A DNA stretch of 64,000 nt from Cochleicola gelatinilyticus (GCF_001637325.1 NZ_LRXL01000045.1:186001-250000); one strand, 5' to 3'. Counted from the stretch's first letter, positions 16,362 through 25,341 are shown. The notes: generated from the sequence alone by a model not told the origin. Program-made: numbers and translations.

Positions 16362-18080
16362 CTACATTTCTTTTTTAAGCTGTTTAATATAGTAAGAAGG
16401 ATATATCCCACAACGCTTATAAAAAGCTTTATTAAAAGATTCTGCTGTATTAAAACCACATTCCCTTGCAATCGCTTTTATCGTATATTTTCTAAACATT
16501 TTATTCTTTCTTAATTCTTCTAGTGCATAGTCTGCACGGAGATCATTAACGTATTGAGAAAAGTTTTTCTTCTTTTTTAAATTTATCACTTTAGATAAAT
16601 AATTAGAGTTAGTTCCGAATCGTTTTGATAATTCATTAAGATTAATTTTTGATGCAAGAAATTCATTTTCTTCTTCAAATTCCTCCAAACGTTTGACAAT
16701 TTGTGTCTCAATAGTTTTGGATATTCCTAAACTTGTTTCGTTTTGCAACGAGCTCAAAGCTTTTTGTTCTTTATTGATATTTAATGCATTAAAACGTTTC
16801 TTATAAATTAATTGGCGTTTAAAATAATACAAGAGTGCCGCAATTGTACATGACAAAATACCAAGACATACCCATAATATTATTCGAGATCGTTGAGTTT
16901 TCTCCTGAAGATCTAAAATTACTGCTTCCTTTTCTTTTAAAAGCCTCGGTCTAGAGAATTTACGATTAAATTCAGGTTCAAAATATTGATAATTAATTTT
17001 ATGTATACTGTCTATGTTAATCAGCTTATTTAAATATTCAATTTGCTCACTTGAATTTTTTGATAATGCTAATAGTTTTTCAAACATTATCCGTTGATTA
17101 GGAAATATGTCTATATTATTATTTTCATAAATAGAGTCCGCCTTATAGTAAAACTTCTTAGCTTCCTTAATTTTAGCAAGACCTTCTAACGCTAATCCTT
17201 TATGCATTAGAATATTAAACATTGCCGATTTTTCATTCTTTAAAACCATTATTGGATAAATAGAATCTGAAATTCTAATAACTTTATGGTAATTTCTCTC
17301 TTTTAAATACAACTCTATTTTAACTTCCTCAATCCAAAAAGAGTAAAAATTAAAATATTGCCCTTGGCTTGAATTATTTAAAGCTTTAGCTCGATTTAAA
17401 TAATAAAAAGATGAGTCTATTTTATTTAATTGATAATAACAGTTTGAAAAATTCAAGTATGATTCAATTTTCATATTTATAGAAAGTGAATGGATTTTGT
17501 CTTGATATCCCTTACGTGAAGATTGTATTAAATACTTAGTAAAATCTTTATTCGTTAGAAGTTCATGTCGTTTCTTTTGTAAGTTCAATGCTTCTCTTTT
17601 ATTTCCCCATATTGATTTTTGAATAATTAAAAAGTTTAAAACAAATACTTGATTTGGAATATTATTACTACTTAAAGAAAATTTATATGCTATTAGAAAA
17701 TTTTCCGCTGATTTGATTAAATCGCCTAAAACATGATAATTTGAGGCTTTTTGAATATAGCCCAAACCAGGATAAGTAATATGCTCTAACTCTTTAGTTA
17801 ATTCTATAATACTGTCAGCATATTTTATATTTTTCTCAGAATGGTAAATCCTTGCTAATCGATCGTAGCCTCTCGCTATCTTAATAGTATCGTTCTGTTG
17901 CTTTGCTCTATTGAGGTATACGTTTGCAACCTTTTCAGCTTTAATTGAGTCGTATTCAACTTCTGAAAAAAGAGTTAACAATGATTCATCTTCCATTTTT
18001 TTAAGATTCTCAATACTTAAATCTTGTGAAAAAGTATGTAAGCCGGAAGTAAGTAAGATTAATAGTAAAAGAATTCGCAT
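16362..18080 (-). CDS. Membrane-spanning TPR/AraC-family transcriptional regulator
   Basis: 572 residues. A signal peptide (about 1-19, ending HTFSQ) is followed by a TPR-type helical region (about 25-385) that would be periplasmic. A membrane helix (about 397-418, ILWVCLGILSCTIAALLYYF) and a cytoplasmic AraC/XylS helix-turn-helix (about 465-572, with FGTNSNYLSKVINLKKKKNFSQYVNDLRADYA and ARECGFNTAESFNKAFYKRCGIYPSYY) complete it. Such proteins act as one-piece sensors and regulators in Flavobacteriia. The ligand is unknown. No obvious target gene is adjacent: 341 bp of sparse sequence lies upstream. Confidence 0.85.
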   Translation of the reverse strand: MRILLLLILLTSGLHTFSQDLSIENLKKMEDESLLTLFSEVEYDSIKAEKVANVYLNRAKQQNDTIKIARGYDRLARIYHSEKNIKYADSIIELTKELEHITYPGLGYIQKASNYHVLGDLIKSAENFLIAYKFSLSSNNIPNQVFVLNFLIIQKSIWGNKREALNLQKKRHELLTNKDFTKYLIQSSRKGYQDKIHSLSINMKIESYLNFSNCYYQLNKIDSSFYYLNRAKALNNSSQGQYFNFYSFWIEEVKIELYLKERNYHKVIRISDSIYPIMVLKNEKSAMFNILMHKGLALEGLAKIKEAKKFYYKADSIYENNNIDIFPNQRIMFEKLLALSKNSSEQIEYLNKLINIDSIHKINYQYFEPEFNRKFSRPRLLKEKEAVILDLQEKTQRSRIILWVCLGILSCTIAALLYYFKRQLIYKKRFNALNINKEQKALSSLQNETSLGISKTIETQIVKRLEEFEEENEFLASKINLNELSKRFGTNSNYLSKVINLKKKKNFSQYVNDLRADYALEELRKNKMFRKYTIKAIARECGFNTAESFNKAFYKRCGIYPSYYIKQLKKEM

Positions 18081-18421
18081 AGGGATATTTAAAAAGTATA
18101 GAGGGAGTTAATATGCGATCATTTATAAATGTACTAAAATATTATTGGCTCCGAAATAAACGAAAAGAACCACCAACGTACACTCTTAATTGTCAATAGG
18201 ATAATAATTTATATTGATATCGTAATTCTTGAATGACGACATCTGTATTCTTAAAATCAGAGATTGTGCTCTTGTAAAGAATAATTATATGCATCACCTT
18301 TATATTGCTGAAAGATGCAAAGTCAACCAGAGGTTTTCATATTTAATATTAACAGGGGAGTTGATGCAGTGGAAACCTCGATGTTGACTAACCTATTAAA
18401 ATTGTACTGTCTTAAAAAAAA
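18081..18421. other. 341-bp intergenic region with a long hairpin
   Basis: The gap between the TPR/AraC start and the proline dehydrogenase stop holds no convincing gene. It contains a two-part inverted repeat (18321-18389) and a 28-codon frame at 18113-18199 with a purine-rich GAGGGAG in front, which I could not support further. Confidence 0.5.
18321..18389. repeat. Two-segment inverted repeat (hairpin)
   Basis: Arms AGTCAAC-CA-GAGGTTT (18321-18336) and AAACCTC-GAT-GTTGACT (18373-18389) pair perfectly as two 7-bp helices separated by a small internal loop, with a 36-nt apical loop. There is no T-tract next to it, so it is not a standard terminator. Confidence 0.5.
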
Positions 18422-19594
18422 TTAAATCTTTCTTCGCTCTTTTTCTCTTTTTAGCAAAGTTAATTCGCGACTCGTTTGTCCAGCTACCGATGTGTTTTCT
18501 TCAGCTCTACGAATTAAATAAGGCATAACATCTTTAACAGGTCCAAAGGGTATATATTTTGCAACATTAAATCCTTCTGCTGCCAAATTATAACTTATAT
18601 GATCACTCATACCATATAACTGTCCAAACCAAATTCGATTATCACGTTTTAACAATCCTTTCGCATCCATAATTTCCATTGCTAAATAGCTGCTAGCTTC
18701 GTTATGTGTGCCCAGAAATAATGATATGTCCTCAAGGTTGTCAAGAATATAATTCATTACTGCATTAAAATTATCATCGGTTGCTTTTTTGCTTTCGCAG
18801 ATAGGAGTTTTATACCCATTTTCCTCTGCTCGGTCATTCTCTTTCTCCATATAAGCTCCTCTTACAACTTTAAAGCCGAGCTTATACCCTTTTTCTTTAG
18901 CTTTTTCGTGAGCAGCTTTTAAATAACTTAAACGGTCCCAACGATAACATTGCAACGTATTAAATACAATAGGTTGTTCTTTATTATATTTCTCCATCAT
19001 TGTTTCACAAAGATCATCTGCGGCATCCTGTATCCAAGATTCTTCACCATCGATTAGTAAGGAGATATTACATTCGTGTGCCACCTTACAAACTTTGTCG
19101 TAACGTTCTTTAATTCGCCCCCACTCTTGTTCTTCATTAGAAGTTAACGGGTCTTTCTCGGTTATTTTTTGCCATAATTTAAATCGACCAAACCCCGTAG
19201 GTTTAAAAACGGAGAATGGCATTGCGTCTTTATTTTTAGCAAAACGTGTCAACTCAATGACCTTTTCCATTGTTGCATCAAATTGAGCTTCTGTTTCTTT
19301 CCCTTCTACCGAATAATCTAATACAGAATATACTTGTGCAGACATTAAATTATCTACTACTGGCATACAATCCTTTTCGTTAACGCCACCACAGAAATGA
19401 TCGAACACAGTAGACCGTATTAAACCTTCTACAGGTAGATGTAAATTTAATGCAAACTTAGTTGCTGCTGTTCCTATACGAACTAAGGGTTCTTTAGAAA
19501 TCATCTTGAATAAAAAATATGCACGCTCTAGTTCTGAGTCAGTTTTTAGAGAGAATGCTGTTTTTGTATTATCGAATAAAGATTTTGATACCAT
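18422..19594 (-). CDS. Proline dehydrogenase
   Basis: 390 residues, a monofunctional FAD enzyme oxidising proline to pyrroline-5-carboxylate. Visible family segments are LLIDGEESWIQDAADDL, YKLGFKVVRGAYMEKEN, GTHNEASSYLAMEIM, IWFGQLYGMSD and the substrate-binding arginines in YLIRRAEENTSVAGQ near the C-terminus. The P5C dehydrogenase gene is not adjacent. It is divergent from aroB over 71 bp that hold back-to-back promoters. Confidence 0.93.
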   Translation of the reverse strand: MVSKSLFDNTKTAFSLKTDSELERAYFLFKMISKEPLVRIGTAATKFALNLHLPVEGLIRSTVFDHFCGGVNEKDCMPVVDNLMSAQVYSVLDYSVEGKETEAQFDATMEKVIELTRFAKNKDAMPFSVFKPTGFGRFKLWQKITEKDPLTSNEEQEWGRIKERYDKVCKVAHECNISLLIDGEESWIQDAADDLCETMMEKYNKEQPIVFNTLQCYRWDRLSYLKAAHEKAKEKGYKLGFKVVRGAYMEKENDRAEENGYKTPICESKKATDDNFNAVMNYILDNLEDISLFLGTHNEASSYLAMEIMDAKGLLKRDNRIWFGQLYGMSDHISYNLAAEGFNVAKYIPFGPVKDVMPYLIRRAEENTSVAGQTSRELTLLKREKERRKI

Positions 19595-19613
19595 ATTAGC
19601 AAAATATTGTTGG

Positions 19614-19621
19614 CAAATATA
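19614..19621 (-). promoter_or_regulatory. -7 promoter element of proline dehydrogenase
   Basis: TATATTTG on the minus strand, perfect consensus, 19 nt before the ATG. Confidence 0.65.
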
Positions 19622-19623
19622 GT

Positions 19624-19631
19624 TAGATTTG
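19624..19631 (+). promoter_or_regulatory. -7 promoter element of aroB
   Basis: TAGATTTG, perfect TAnnTTTG, two bases from the opposing proline dehydrogenase box. The aroB ATG is at 19666, a leader of about 29 nt. Confidence 0.6.
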
Positions 19632-19665
19632 ACATGTAATATTCTAATAAATACGGTTTCAATAG

Positions 19666-20736
19666 ATGGAAATTATTCAAAAAGAACGAGGTTCTATTTC
19701 TAATGCTAATGTTGGATGGATAGAGCTTGTTAAACAGCTTAAAATCAATTCATTTTCTAAAATATTTATTCTTACCGATTCTAATACTAAAATAGACTGC
19801 TTACCTTATTTTCTTTCAAAAGTAAATTTTAAACAACAGCCTGAGCTTCTTGAGATGCATTCGGGAGAACAAAATAAGAACATTTCGACATGCATAGAGC
19901 TATGGACTACACTTTCAGAAAAAGGAGCAGATAGAAATAGTCTTTTAATAAATCTTGGTGGAGGTGTTGTTACCGATCTTGGAGGGTTTATCGCTTCTAC
20001 ATTTAGGAGAGGGATTGAATTTATTAATATTCCCACTACCCTACTCGCCATGGTTGATGCTTCTGTTGGAGGAAAAAACGGGATTGATCTCGGAAATTTA
20101 AAAAATCAGATTGGCATTATTCGAAATCCACTTTTAGTTCTTATCGATATTGAATTTCTCAAAACATTACCGCAAGCAGAACTTACTTCAGGATATGCCG
20201 AAATGCTGAAGCATGGTCTTATTTATTCTGAAGAATATTGGAATGAATTAAAACAATTTTCTGCAGCTAATATGAATGAAGTCAATCAACTTATATGGGC
20301 TTCAGTTAAAATTAAAAATGAAGTTGTTACGGAAGATCCTTTAGAAAAAGGAAGACGAAAGACTCTAAACTATGGTCACACCTTAGGGCATGCAATCGAG
20401 TCTTATTGCCTTTCTTCAGAAGAAAAAAAAACATTGCTACATGGTGAAGCTATCGCAATTGGAATGATTCTCGCTACTTACATTTCGACCATACTCTGTA
20501 ATTTCCCAAAACAAAAATTGGAAGCAGTAACTTCAACATTTTTAAAACATTTTCAGAAGGAATTTTTTACAAAAAAGGATATTGAGTCTATAATAGATTT
20601 ATTAAAATATGATAAAAAGAATTCTCATGGCGAAATAAACTTTGTATTGTTAGAGAATTTTGGTAAACACCGAGTAAATTGCCACGTTGAAAACCAGCTT
20701 ATTTATGAAGCATTTAATTATTATGACAATTATTAA
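19666..20736 (+). CDS. aroB: 3-dehydroquinate synthase
   Basis: 356 residues, normal length. The second shikimate-pathway enzyme, NAD and divalent-metal dependent. Core motifs are GGGVVTDLGGFIASTF, the P-T-T-L-L-A-M-V-D-A-S-V-G-G-K segment, MLKHGLI, the metal ligands in NYGHTLGHAIE and in LHGEAIAIGM. It has its own promoter, overlapping that of the divergent proline dehydrogenase. The next gene, an acidic small protein, is 81 bp downstream. Confidence 0.96.
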   Translation: MEIIQKERGSISNANVGWIELVKQLKINSFSKIFILTDSNTKIDCLPYFLSKVNFKQQPELLEMHSGEQNKNISTCIELWTTLSEKGADRNSLLINLGGGVVTDLGGFIASTFRRGIEFINIPTTLLAMVDASVGGKNGIDLGNLKNQIGIIRNPLLVLIDIEFLKTLPQAELTSGYAEMLKHGLIYSEEYWNELKQFSAANMNEVNQLIWASVKIKNEVVTEDPLEKGRRKTLNYGHTLGHAIESYCLSSEEKKTLLHGEAIAIGMILATYISTILCNFPKQKLEAVTSTFLKHFQKEFFTKKDIESIIDLLKYDKKNSHGEINFVLLENFGKHRVNCHVENQLIYEAFNYYDNY

Positions 20737-20817
20737 AAAAAATAAACCCGAAGATTAAGTGTGTTTTTATTTTTTTCTTAGTTTTAGCACTCATTACAAA
20801 CCATCAACCCCAGTATC

Positions 20818-21114
20818 ATGAAACGCGTAATTGTAGATTACAAAAAATTAACTCCCGAAATACTTTCTTTATTAGTAGAGAAATATCCGGATGGATATGA
20901 TGATGACCACGTCATCACTTTTAAAAATGCCAAAAATGAAACTGTCGAAGCTGTAGAGGTACGCGACAATGATAGTATTTATCTAGTTAAGGTAAGTTCA
21001 CGTCTTGAAGTTTCTATGGCAAATTTCGAAGAAGACGATTACGAGGAAGCTGAAACTAACGAGCCAATCGCAGAGTTTTTGGATCGAAAGAAAATGGATG
21101 ACGAAGAAGAATAA
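20818..21114 (+). CDS. Small acidic protein, conserved in Flavobacteriia
   Basis: 98 residues: a basic start (MKRVIVDYKKLTPEILSLLVEKYPDGYDDDHVITF) with a short alpha-beta pattern, then a strongly acidic C-terminus (NFEEDDYEEAETNEPIAEF and a closing DDEEE). No signal or membrane segment, so cytoplasmic. A strong terminator follows, and a near-consensus -7 box (TAGTTTTA at 20779-20786) precedes it, so it is its own transcription unit. I do not know its function; such small acidic proteins are often binding partners or structural adaptors. Confidence 0.75.
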   Translation: MKRVIVDYKKLTPEILSLLVEKYPDGYDDDHVITFKNAKNETVEAVEVRDNDSIYLVKVSSRLEVSMANFEEDDYEEAETNEPIAEFLDRKKMDDEEE

Positions 21115-21144
21115 TAAAAAAGAGATATTCTAATTATTATCAAT

Positions 21145-21174
21145 AAAAAGAGGCTCCAAACGGAGCCTCTTTTT
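21145..21174. terminator. Bidirectional terminator
   Basis: 13-bp stem AAAAAGAGGCTCC / GGAGCCTCTTTTT with a 4-nt loop between the convergent small acidic protein and the DJ-1 gene. Confidence 0.9.
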
Positions 21175-21194
21175 ATATTAGAAAGTTTCATAAA

Positions 21195-21743
21195 TTAAGC
21201 GTGCTGTAATTCATGTTTACCTTCTTTAATTTCTTCAATTAACTTAGAATTAAAAGCTGGAAGATCGTCTGGATTTCTACTCGTTACAAATCCTTCATCT
21301 ACTACAACTTCTTCATCTACCCAATTTGCTCCTGCATTTACAAGATCATCTTTAATAGATTTAAAGGAAGTTAATTTTCGACCTTTCACTACATCAGCAG
21401 AAATTAAAGTCCATGGTGCATGACAAATTGCCGCTACGGGTTTCTTTTCTTTAAAGAAATCACGCACAAATACTAACGCGTCTTCATTTCTTCTTAATTT
21501 ATCTGGATTAATTACTCCACCTGGTAAAACTAAAGCATTATACTGTTTCGAATTTACGCTATTTATAGTTTTATCAACAGTGTACTCGTTGCTCCAGTTT
21601 CCATCTGCCCAAGATTTAATAGTTCCAGATTTATCACTAACTATATCCACGACAAAACCTTCTTTTTCCATCGCTTCTTTAGGTGATTTTAATTCAGATT
21701 CTTCAAATCCATCGGTTGCTAATATTGCTATTCTCTTTTTCAT
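21195..21743 (-). CDS. DJ-1/PfpI family protein (YhbO-like)
   Basis: 182 residues of the DJ-1/PfpI superfamily, type 1 glutamine amidotransferase-like fold. The nucleophile elbow AAICHAPW places Cys at 107 followed by His108, and the conserved Glu lies in GFEESEL near residue 15. Members are reported as protein deglycases or general stress proteins; activity cannot be read from sequence. Its promoter box (TATCTTTG) is at 21782-21789. Monocistronic. Confidence 0.9.
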   Translation of the reverse strand: MKKRIAILATDGFEESELKSPKEAMEKEGFVVDIVSDKSGTIKSWADGNWSNEYTVDKTINSVNSKQYNALVLPGGVINPDKLRRNEDALVFVRDFFKEKKPVAAICHAPWTLISADVVKGRKLTSFKSIKDDLVNAGANWVDEEVVVDEGFVTSRNPDDLPAFNSKLIEEIKEGKHELQHA

Positions 21744-21781
21744 AATCGCTTTCAGTTTTAATATTAATTGTTTTGCTTACT

Positions 21782-21789
21782 CAAAGATA
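21782..21789 (-). promoter_or_regulatory. -7 promoter element of the DJ-1 gene
   Basis: TATCTTTG on the minus strand, perfect consensus; leader about 32 nt. Confidence 0.55.
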
Positions 21790-21867
21790 CTAGTATTCAT
21801 AGGCTCTAACAAAGACTTTGTGCTAAGCTTATATTAATTAATGCTAAAGTTTGTTAAGGAAAGTAGG

Positions 21868-22815
21868 TTAATTAGTTGCGAGATCCTCGGCGGTCTCTTT
21901 GTCTTTTTCAATTTTAGCTTTGTATTTACGAAGTTCTTTTAATTCTTCTTCATATGACAAAACAGCATTGTGAGATGGATTTACTTTAATGTTCCTAAAT
22001 AGCGCCCAATTTACAGTAAATTCAGCCCCAAAAAATAAAATTAAACATGTGTAATAAACCCATAGTAAAATGAGTACAACGCTTCCAGCGGCTCCATATA
22101 CAGAAGCAGGATTTGACTGTGTAAAGTAAAACCCGATTAGGTATTTCCCAAATAGAAATAAAAGAGATGTAATTAAAGCTCCTATAATAGTGGTCTTCCA
22201 AGGAATAACGATATCGGGTAGCATTTTAAAGATTGCCGCAAATAACCCTGCAATAAATATTTCTGAAAGTAACAGGTTAAGTACCCAAACAAGTACTGAA
22301 GACACTTCAGAATAATAATTGGCTAAATATTTACTAAGCACATCAATGGCTGAAGATAACACCAGTGATATGAGTAATAAAAATCCAATGATGAGTATGA
22401 GTCCGAAAGAAAGTAATCTTCTCTTCATACTATCAATAAATGTATTTTTTTTTGCGCGTACACTCCAAATATCATTTAATGCTTTCTGAAGTTGAAAAAA
22501 CACACCTGTAGCTCCAAAAATCAACATTCCGATACCTATAATTACGGTTATTGTAGTACTATCTTCTACTGCAGCGTTAGCGATCATTTCTTCAATTGCT
22601 TCTGCCCCATCTATACCAATGGTGCCTCCAATTTCTGAGGTAATTTTTCCTTGTACCGCATCTTTTCCGAAGAAAATACCTGCAACATACATGGTAATCA
22701 TTAATAATGAAGGTAACGAAAAAAGAGCATAATAAGCAATTACTGCACTTTTCGCCCATGGGTCATTTTTATCCCAGCTTGAATAGGTTTTTTTAAGTAG
22801 TGAAATTATTTTCAT
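21868..22815 (-). CDS. YihY/BrkB family inner-membrane protein
   Basis: 315 residues with about six membrane helices and the family segments WDKNDPWAKSAVIAYYALFSLPSLL, GATGVFFQLQKALNDIW and YGAAGSVVLILLWVYYTCLILFFGAEF. A charged cytoplasmic tail ends the protein. The family was once annotated as ribonuclease BN, which is not supported. Its ATG overlaps the last base of the DinB gene stop (TAATG), so the pair forms an operon. Function unknown; a transport or envelope role is usually assumed. Confidence 0.9.
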   Translation of the reverse strand: MKIISLLKKTYSSWDKNDPWAKSAVIAYYALFSLPSLLMITMYVAGIFFGKDAVQGKITSEIGGTIGIDGAEAIEEMIANAAVEDSTTITVIIGIGMLIFGATGVFFQLQKALNDIWSVRAKKNTFIDSMKRRLLSFGLILIIGFLLLISLVLSSAIDVLSKYLANYYSEVSSVLVWVLNLLLSEIFIAGLFAAIFKMLPDIVIPWKTTIIGALITSLLFLFGKYLIGFYFTQSNPASVYGAAGSVVLILLWVYYTCLILFFGAEFTVNWALFRNIKVNPSHNAVLSYEEELKELRKYKAKIEKDKETAEDLATN

Positions 22816-23315
22816 TATAAGTATCGTTCCTTAATAATATTACAATGATGAATTTCATGGCCGCAAATAATGGTTCCTGCAGCCCGAACCGAGAGTGTAC
22901 TTCCACTAGCTATTCCTGATTGCTGTAGCGTTTTTTCGTTAAAACCTTTAAAGAGTGAGATTGTTGCAGTTCGAGTTGCCAAATAATCATCCAATAATTC
23001 ATCTAAGGTGTATTTGTTCGCGTCTGAGTTTTGTACAAACTCATCTTGATCGAATCCAGGAAGCTCCACATTTTTTGAACGTGCAAATGTGAGTGCTCTA
23101 TAAGAAAAAACGCGCTCTGTATCTATTAGATGCAATAGAACTTCCTTGGGCGTCCATTTATTCGTCGCATATCGATATTCAAGCTTATCGTTAGGAATTG
23201 CATTAAAAAAATCTGTTATATTCAGCAATCCTATTGAAAGACTTTTAGTGAGTAATGGCTCGGTTACTAAATTAATGTAAGTCTTGTAATAGGGGTTATA
23301 TTCTTGTGAGGTCAT
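22815..23315 (-). CDS. DinB-family metal-binding protein
   Basis: 166 residues forming the four-helix DinB/YfiT bundle. The three metal-ligand histidines are visible: LLHLIDTERV near residue 56 and GHEIHH near the C-terminus. Family members in Bacteroidota and Firmicutes act as thiol-dependent transferases (for example bacillithiol S-transferase) or remain uncharacterised. Upstream gene of a two-gene unit with YihY. A near-consensus TATCTTTA box lies at 23342-23349. Confidence 0.85.
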   Translation of the reverse strand: MTSQEYNPYYKTYINLVTEPLLTKSLSIGLLNITDFFNAIPNDKLEYRYATNKWTPKEVLLHLIDTERVFSYRALTFARSKNVELPGFDQDEFVQNSDANKYTLDELLDDYLATRTATISLFKGFNEKTLQQSGIASGSTLSVRAAGTIICGHEIHHCNIIKERYL

Positions 23316-23349
23316 AAAGTATAAAAATGAAAGTTAAAGTATAAAGATA

Positions 23350-23381
23350 AAAAAACCCTTTGCCATGTGACAAAGGGTTTT
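23350..23381 (-). terminator. Terminator after the Lrp-type gene
   Basis: 11-bp stem AAAACCCTTTG / CAAAGGGTTTT with an 8-nt loop. Read on the minus strand it ends in seven T. Confidence 0.8.
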
Positions 23382-23404
23382 ACTATATAATGCACAAATT
23401 TCAA

Positions 23405-23884
23405 TTATATTTCATTAAAGATAGAGTGCATTAAACGTTTTTTATCATTAATACTTTCCTCCAATGAAATCATAGTCTCGGTTCTTGTAACTCCTTCGAT
23501 ATCATCTATTTTATAGATCACTTCTTTCGCATGACTGGTATCTTTGGCCCGTATTTTACAAAAAATATTAAACTTCCCAGTAGTGACATGTGCTACTGTG
23601 ACGAAAGGGATTTCGTTAATCCGCTCTAAAACAAATTGGGTCTGAGATGTTTTCTGAAGAAATATTCCAACATATGCAATAAACGAATATCCTAATTTAC
23701 GATAATCTAAACGAAGAGAAGATCCCGTTATAATTCCAGCTTCTTCCATTTTTTTTACGCGTACATGCACAGTACCAGCGGAAATTTGGAGTTTTTTAGC
23801 GATATCTGTAAATGGAGTTCGAGTGTTCTCGATAAGCATATCGAGAATGTTGTGATCGGTGTCGTCTAGTTTAAATTTGGCCAT
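23405..23884 (-). CDS. Lrp/AsnC family transcriptional regulator
   Basis: 159 residues. An N-terminal winged HTH (LDDTDHNILDMLIENTRTPFTDIAKKLQISAGTVHVRVKKMEEAGII) is followed by a RAM/AsnC ligand-binding domain (about 70-150). These proteins sense amino acids and regulate their metabolism. It lies next to an M14 peptidase but has its own terminator and promoter (23908-23915). The target is unknown. Confidence 0.93.
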   Translation of the reverse strand: MAKFKLDDTDHNILDMLIENTRTPFTDIAKKLQISAGTVHVRVKKMEEAGIITGSSLRLDYRKLGYSFIAYVGIFLQKTSQTQFVLERINEIPFVTVAHVTTGKFNIFCKIRAKDTSHAKEVIYKIDDIEGVTRTETMISLEESINDKKRLMHSIFNEI

Positions 23885-23907
23885 CTTGTTTTTTTGTTTT
23901 CAAAATG

Positions 23908-23915
23908 CAAAAATA
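23908..23915 (-). promoter_or_regulatory. -7 promoter element of the Lrp-type gene
   Basis: TATTTTTG on the minus strand, consensus, 23 nt before the ATG. Confidence 0.5.
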
Positions 23916-23925
23916 ATGCCTTTAA

Positions 23926-25089
23926 TTATAAATCACCATTTAATTTAAAAAAAATAAGTGATCTATCATTTTTAGCAATAATAGTTGAAATTTTTTGTCC
24001 AATATGTACAGATTCTTGAGAATTCACTAAAACGAGTTCATTGTTTCCTTCAATTTCTTTGTGTCCATAGTTAGAATCTAAATTTCCAATAGCGTCCACT
24101 CTCGGATGAAAAGATATTGCACCATTCTCAAGTACTTCTTCATACTGAATTGCTATAGATGTAATTGTTACTTTAGAATTTATCACCACACCTACCCGTC
24201 GTACAATTACATCGTTAAAATTTACAAGGTTTTCAGGTATGTCAAGATAGCTTTTATAATTGTACGATGGATTTGTTTTAAGGATGTCGAAGAGCGAGAG
24301 AAAGGCATAAAAAATATAAGACCTTGTTTTTTCACGTTGGTAATCATTTTCATAATGTCCTGCTTCAAACAAAATAGTAGGGACACCACTTTCCTGAAAA
24401 GAATCGCCAACACAATTCGCATTATACGCATCATCGTAACGACCAATTTTACCTGGAATATACTCCTCAAGAGCTTGTTGCATTTTCACAATGAGTTCCA
24501 TAGCGACCTTTCTAGAGGCTGTAATACTCCTCTTCTTATCTGCGGAAGGAGAGAGAAAAGAAACCGTTGCTGCCTTTCTATTTTTTAATCCGTAGATACT
24601 TCGTTGGTCGTGTAAATTTAAGCAGAGATCTGGCTTCAAAGATTCAAATACATTTCGCAATGCAATACTTTCTTTTTGAGAACGGTTCTTTGCATCACGA
24701 TTTAAATCGATTCCATTTGCATTAACACGAGTATACAATTTTGCGCCATCTGGATTTAGTATTGGGATACTATAAAAGGTATACGTTTCTAAAAATAGAT
24801 CAATCTCTTTTTTATAATACTTTTTTTGCGCTATAAATTTATAAAAATCGAAAAGAGCTTTCGTGGTTGTAGATTCGTTGCCATGCATTTGAGACCATCC
24901 TAAAACAACTTTTTTTCCCGATCCAATTTTAACCATTGGTATTTCCTCACCAGATTCTGAGGACCCAATCGAAGTTATTTCGAAAGTATTTTCATAGCTA
25001 TCGAGGAGTGGTAAAATATGTTTTAAAGTAACATATCTTCCTAATAAATTAGATTCAAAATTAGAGTCGTAAAGTGTTGTTAATTTCAT
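23926..25089 (-). CDS. M14-family zinc carboxypeptidase
   Basis: 387 residues from the ATG at 25089 (a TTG three codons earlier is less likely). The zinc site is visible as HGNE (HxxE) and the later His in NLHDQRSIYG, the substrate Arg in DLNRDA and the catalytic Glu in LFEAGHYENDY. No signal peptide, so it appears cytoplasmic; members of this Bacteroidota group are annotated as peptidase M14. It is divergent from an Xre-family regulator, and several palindromes that look like shared operators lie in the gap, suggesting that regulator controls it. Confidence 0.88.
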   Translation of the reverse strand: MKLTTLYDSNFESNLLGRYVTLKHILPLLDSYENTFEITSIGSSESGEEIPMVKIGSGKKVVLGWSQMHGNESTTTKALFDFYKFIAQKKYYKKEIDLFLETYTFYSIPILNPDGAKLYTRVNANGIDLNRDAKNRSQKESIALRNVFESLKPDLCLNLHDQRSIYGLKNRKAATVSFLSPSADKKRSITASRKVAMELIVKMQQALEEYIPGKIGRYDDAYNANCVGDSFQESGVPTILFEAGHYENDYQREKTRSYIFYAFLSLFDILKTNPSYNYKSYLDIPENLVNFNDVIVRRVGVVINSKVTITSIAIQYEEVLENGAISFHPRVDAIGNLDSNYGHKEIEGNNELVLVNSQESVHIGQKISTIIAKNDRSLIFFKLNGDL

Positions 25090-25108
25090 AGTGTTCAAAA
25101 CGTGTTTA

Positions 25109-25116
25109 CAAAAATA
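25109..25116 (-). promoter_or_regulatory. -7 promoter element of the M14 peptidase
   Basis: TATTTTTG on the minus strand, consensus, 19 nt before the chosen ATG. A palindromic site lies 9 nt further upstream. Confidence 0.5.
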
Positions 25117-25124
25117 AACAAACC

Positions 25125-25142
25125 AACGGTTACAATTGTAAA
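25125..25142. promoter_or_regulatory. Putative operator 1 (AACGGTTACAATTGTAAA)
   Basis: Near-palindrome with core TTACAATTGTAA, located between the -33 and -7 regions of the M14 promoter. It matches the reverse complement of the site at 25342-25359 at 17 of 18 positions. Confidence 0.55.
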
Positions 25143-25160
25143 CATAAATTTAGAATTGTA

Positions 25161-25180
25161 TTGTATACATATGTAAACAA
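25161..25180. promoter_or_regulatory. Putative operator 2 (imperfect 20-bp palindrome)
   Basis: TTGTATACATATGTAAACAA differs from its own reverse complement at only two positions and shares the TTTACA...TGTAAA pattern with the flanking sites. Confidence 0.45.
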
Positions 25181-25341
25181 TCTTGGTACATTTGGAGTTG
25201 CTCGTAAAGTCTACAAACTGAATACATTATAAATACGTGTCATTTTATTGTGTATCAGATTATTAAAACAATTTATATAAAGTAAGATTATAACCACAAA
25301 GAACATATTTCATAATTTTATATGCTGATAAATTACAATAA

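Noticed and set aside
18113-18199. 28-codon frame with GAGGGAG in front
   Set aside because: Too short to judge without conservation data; reported only as part of the gap.
24106-24588. 160-codon open frame on the plus strand opposite the M14 peptidase
   Set aside because: It is antisense to a clear enzyme gene, has odd composition (Ile/Arg/Cys-rich) and no ribosome site; a shadow frame.
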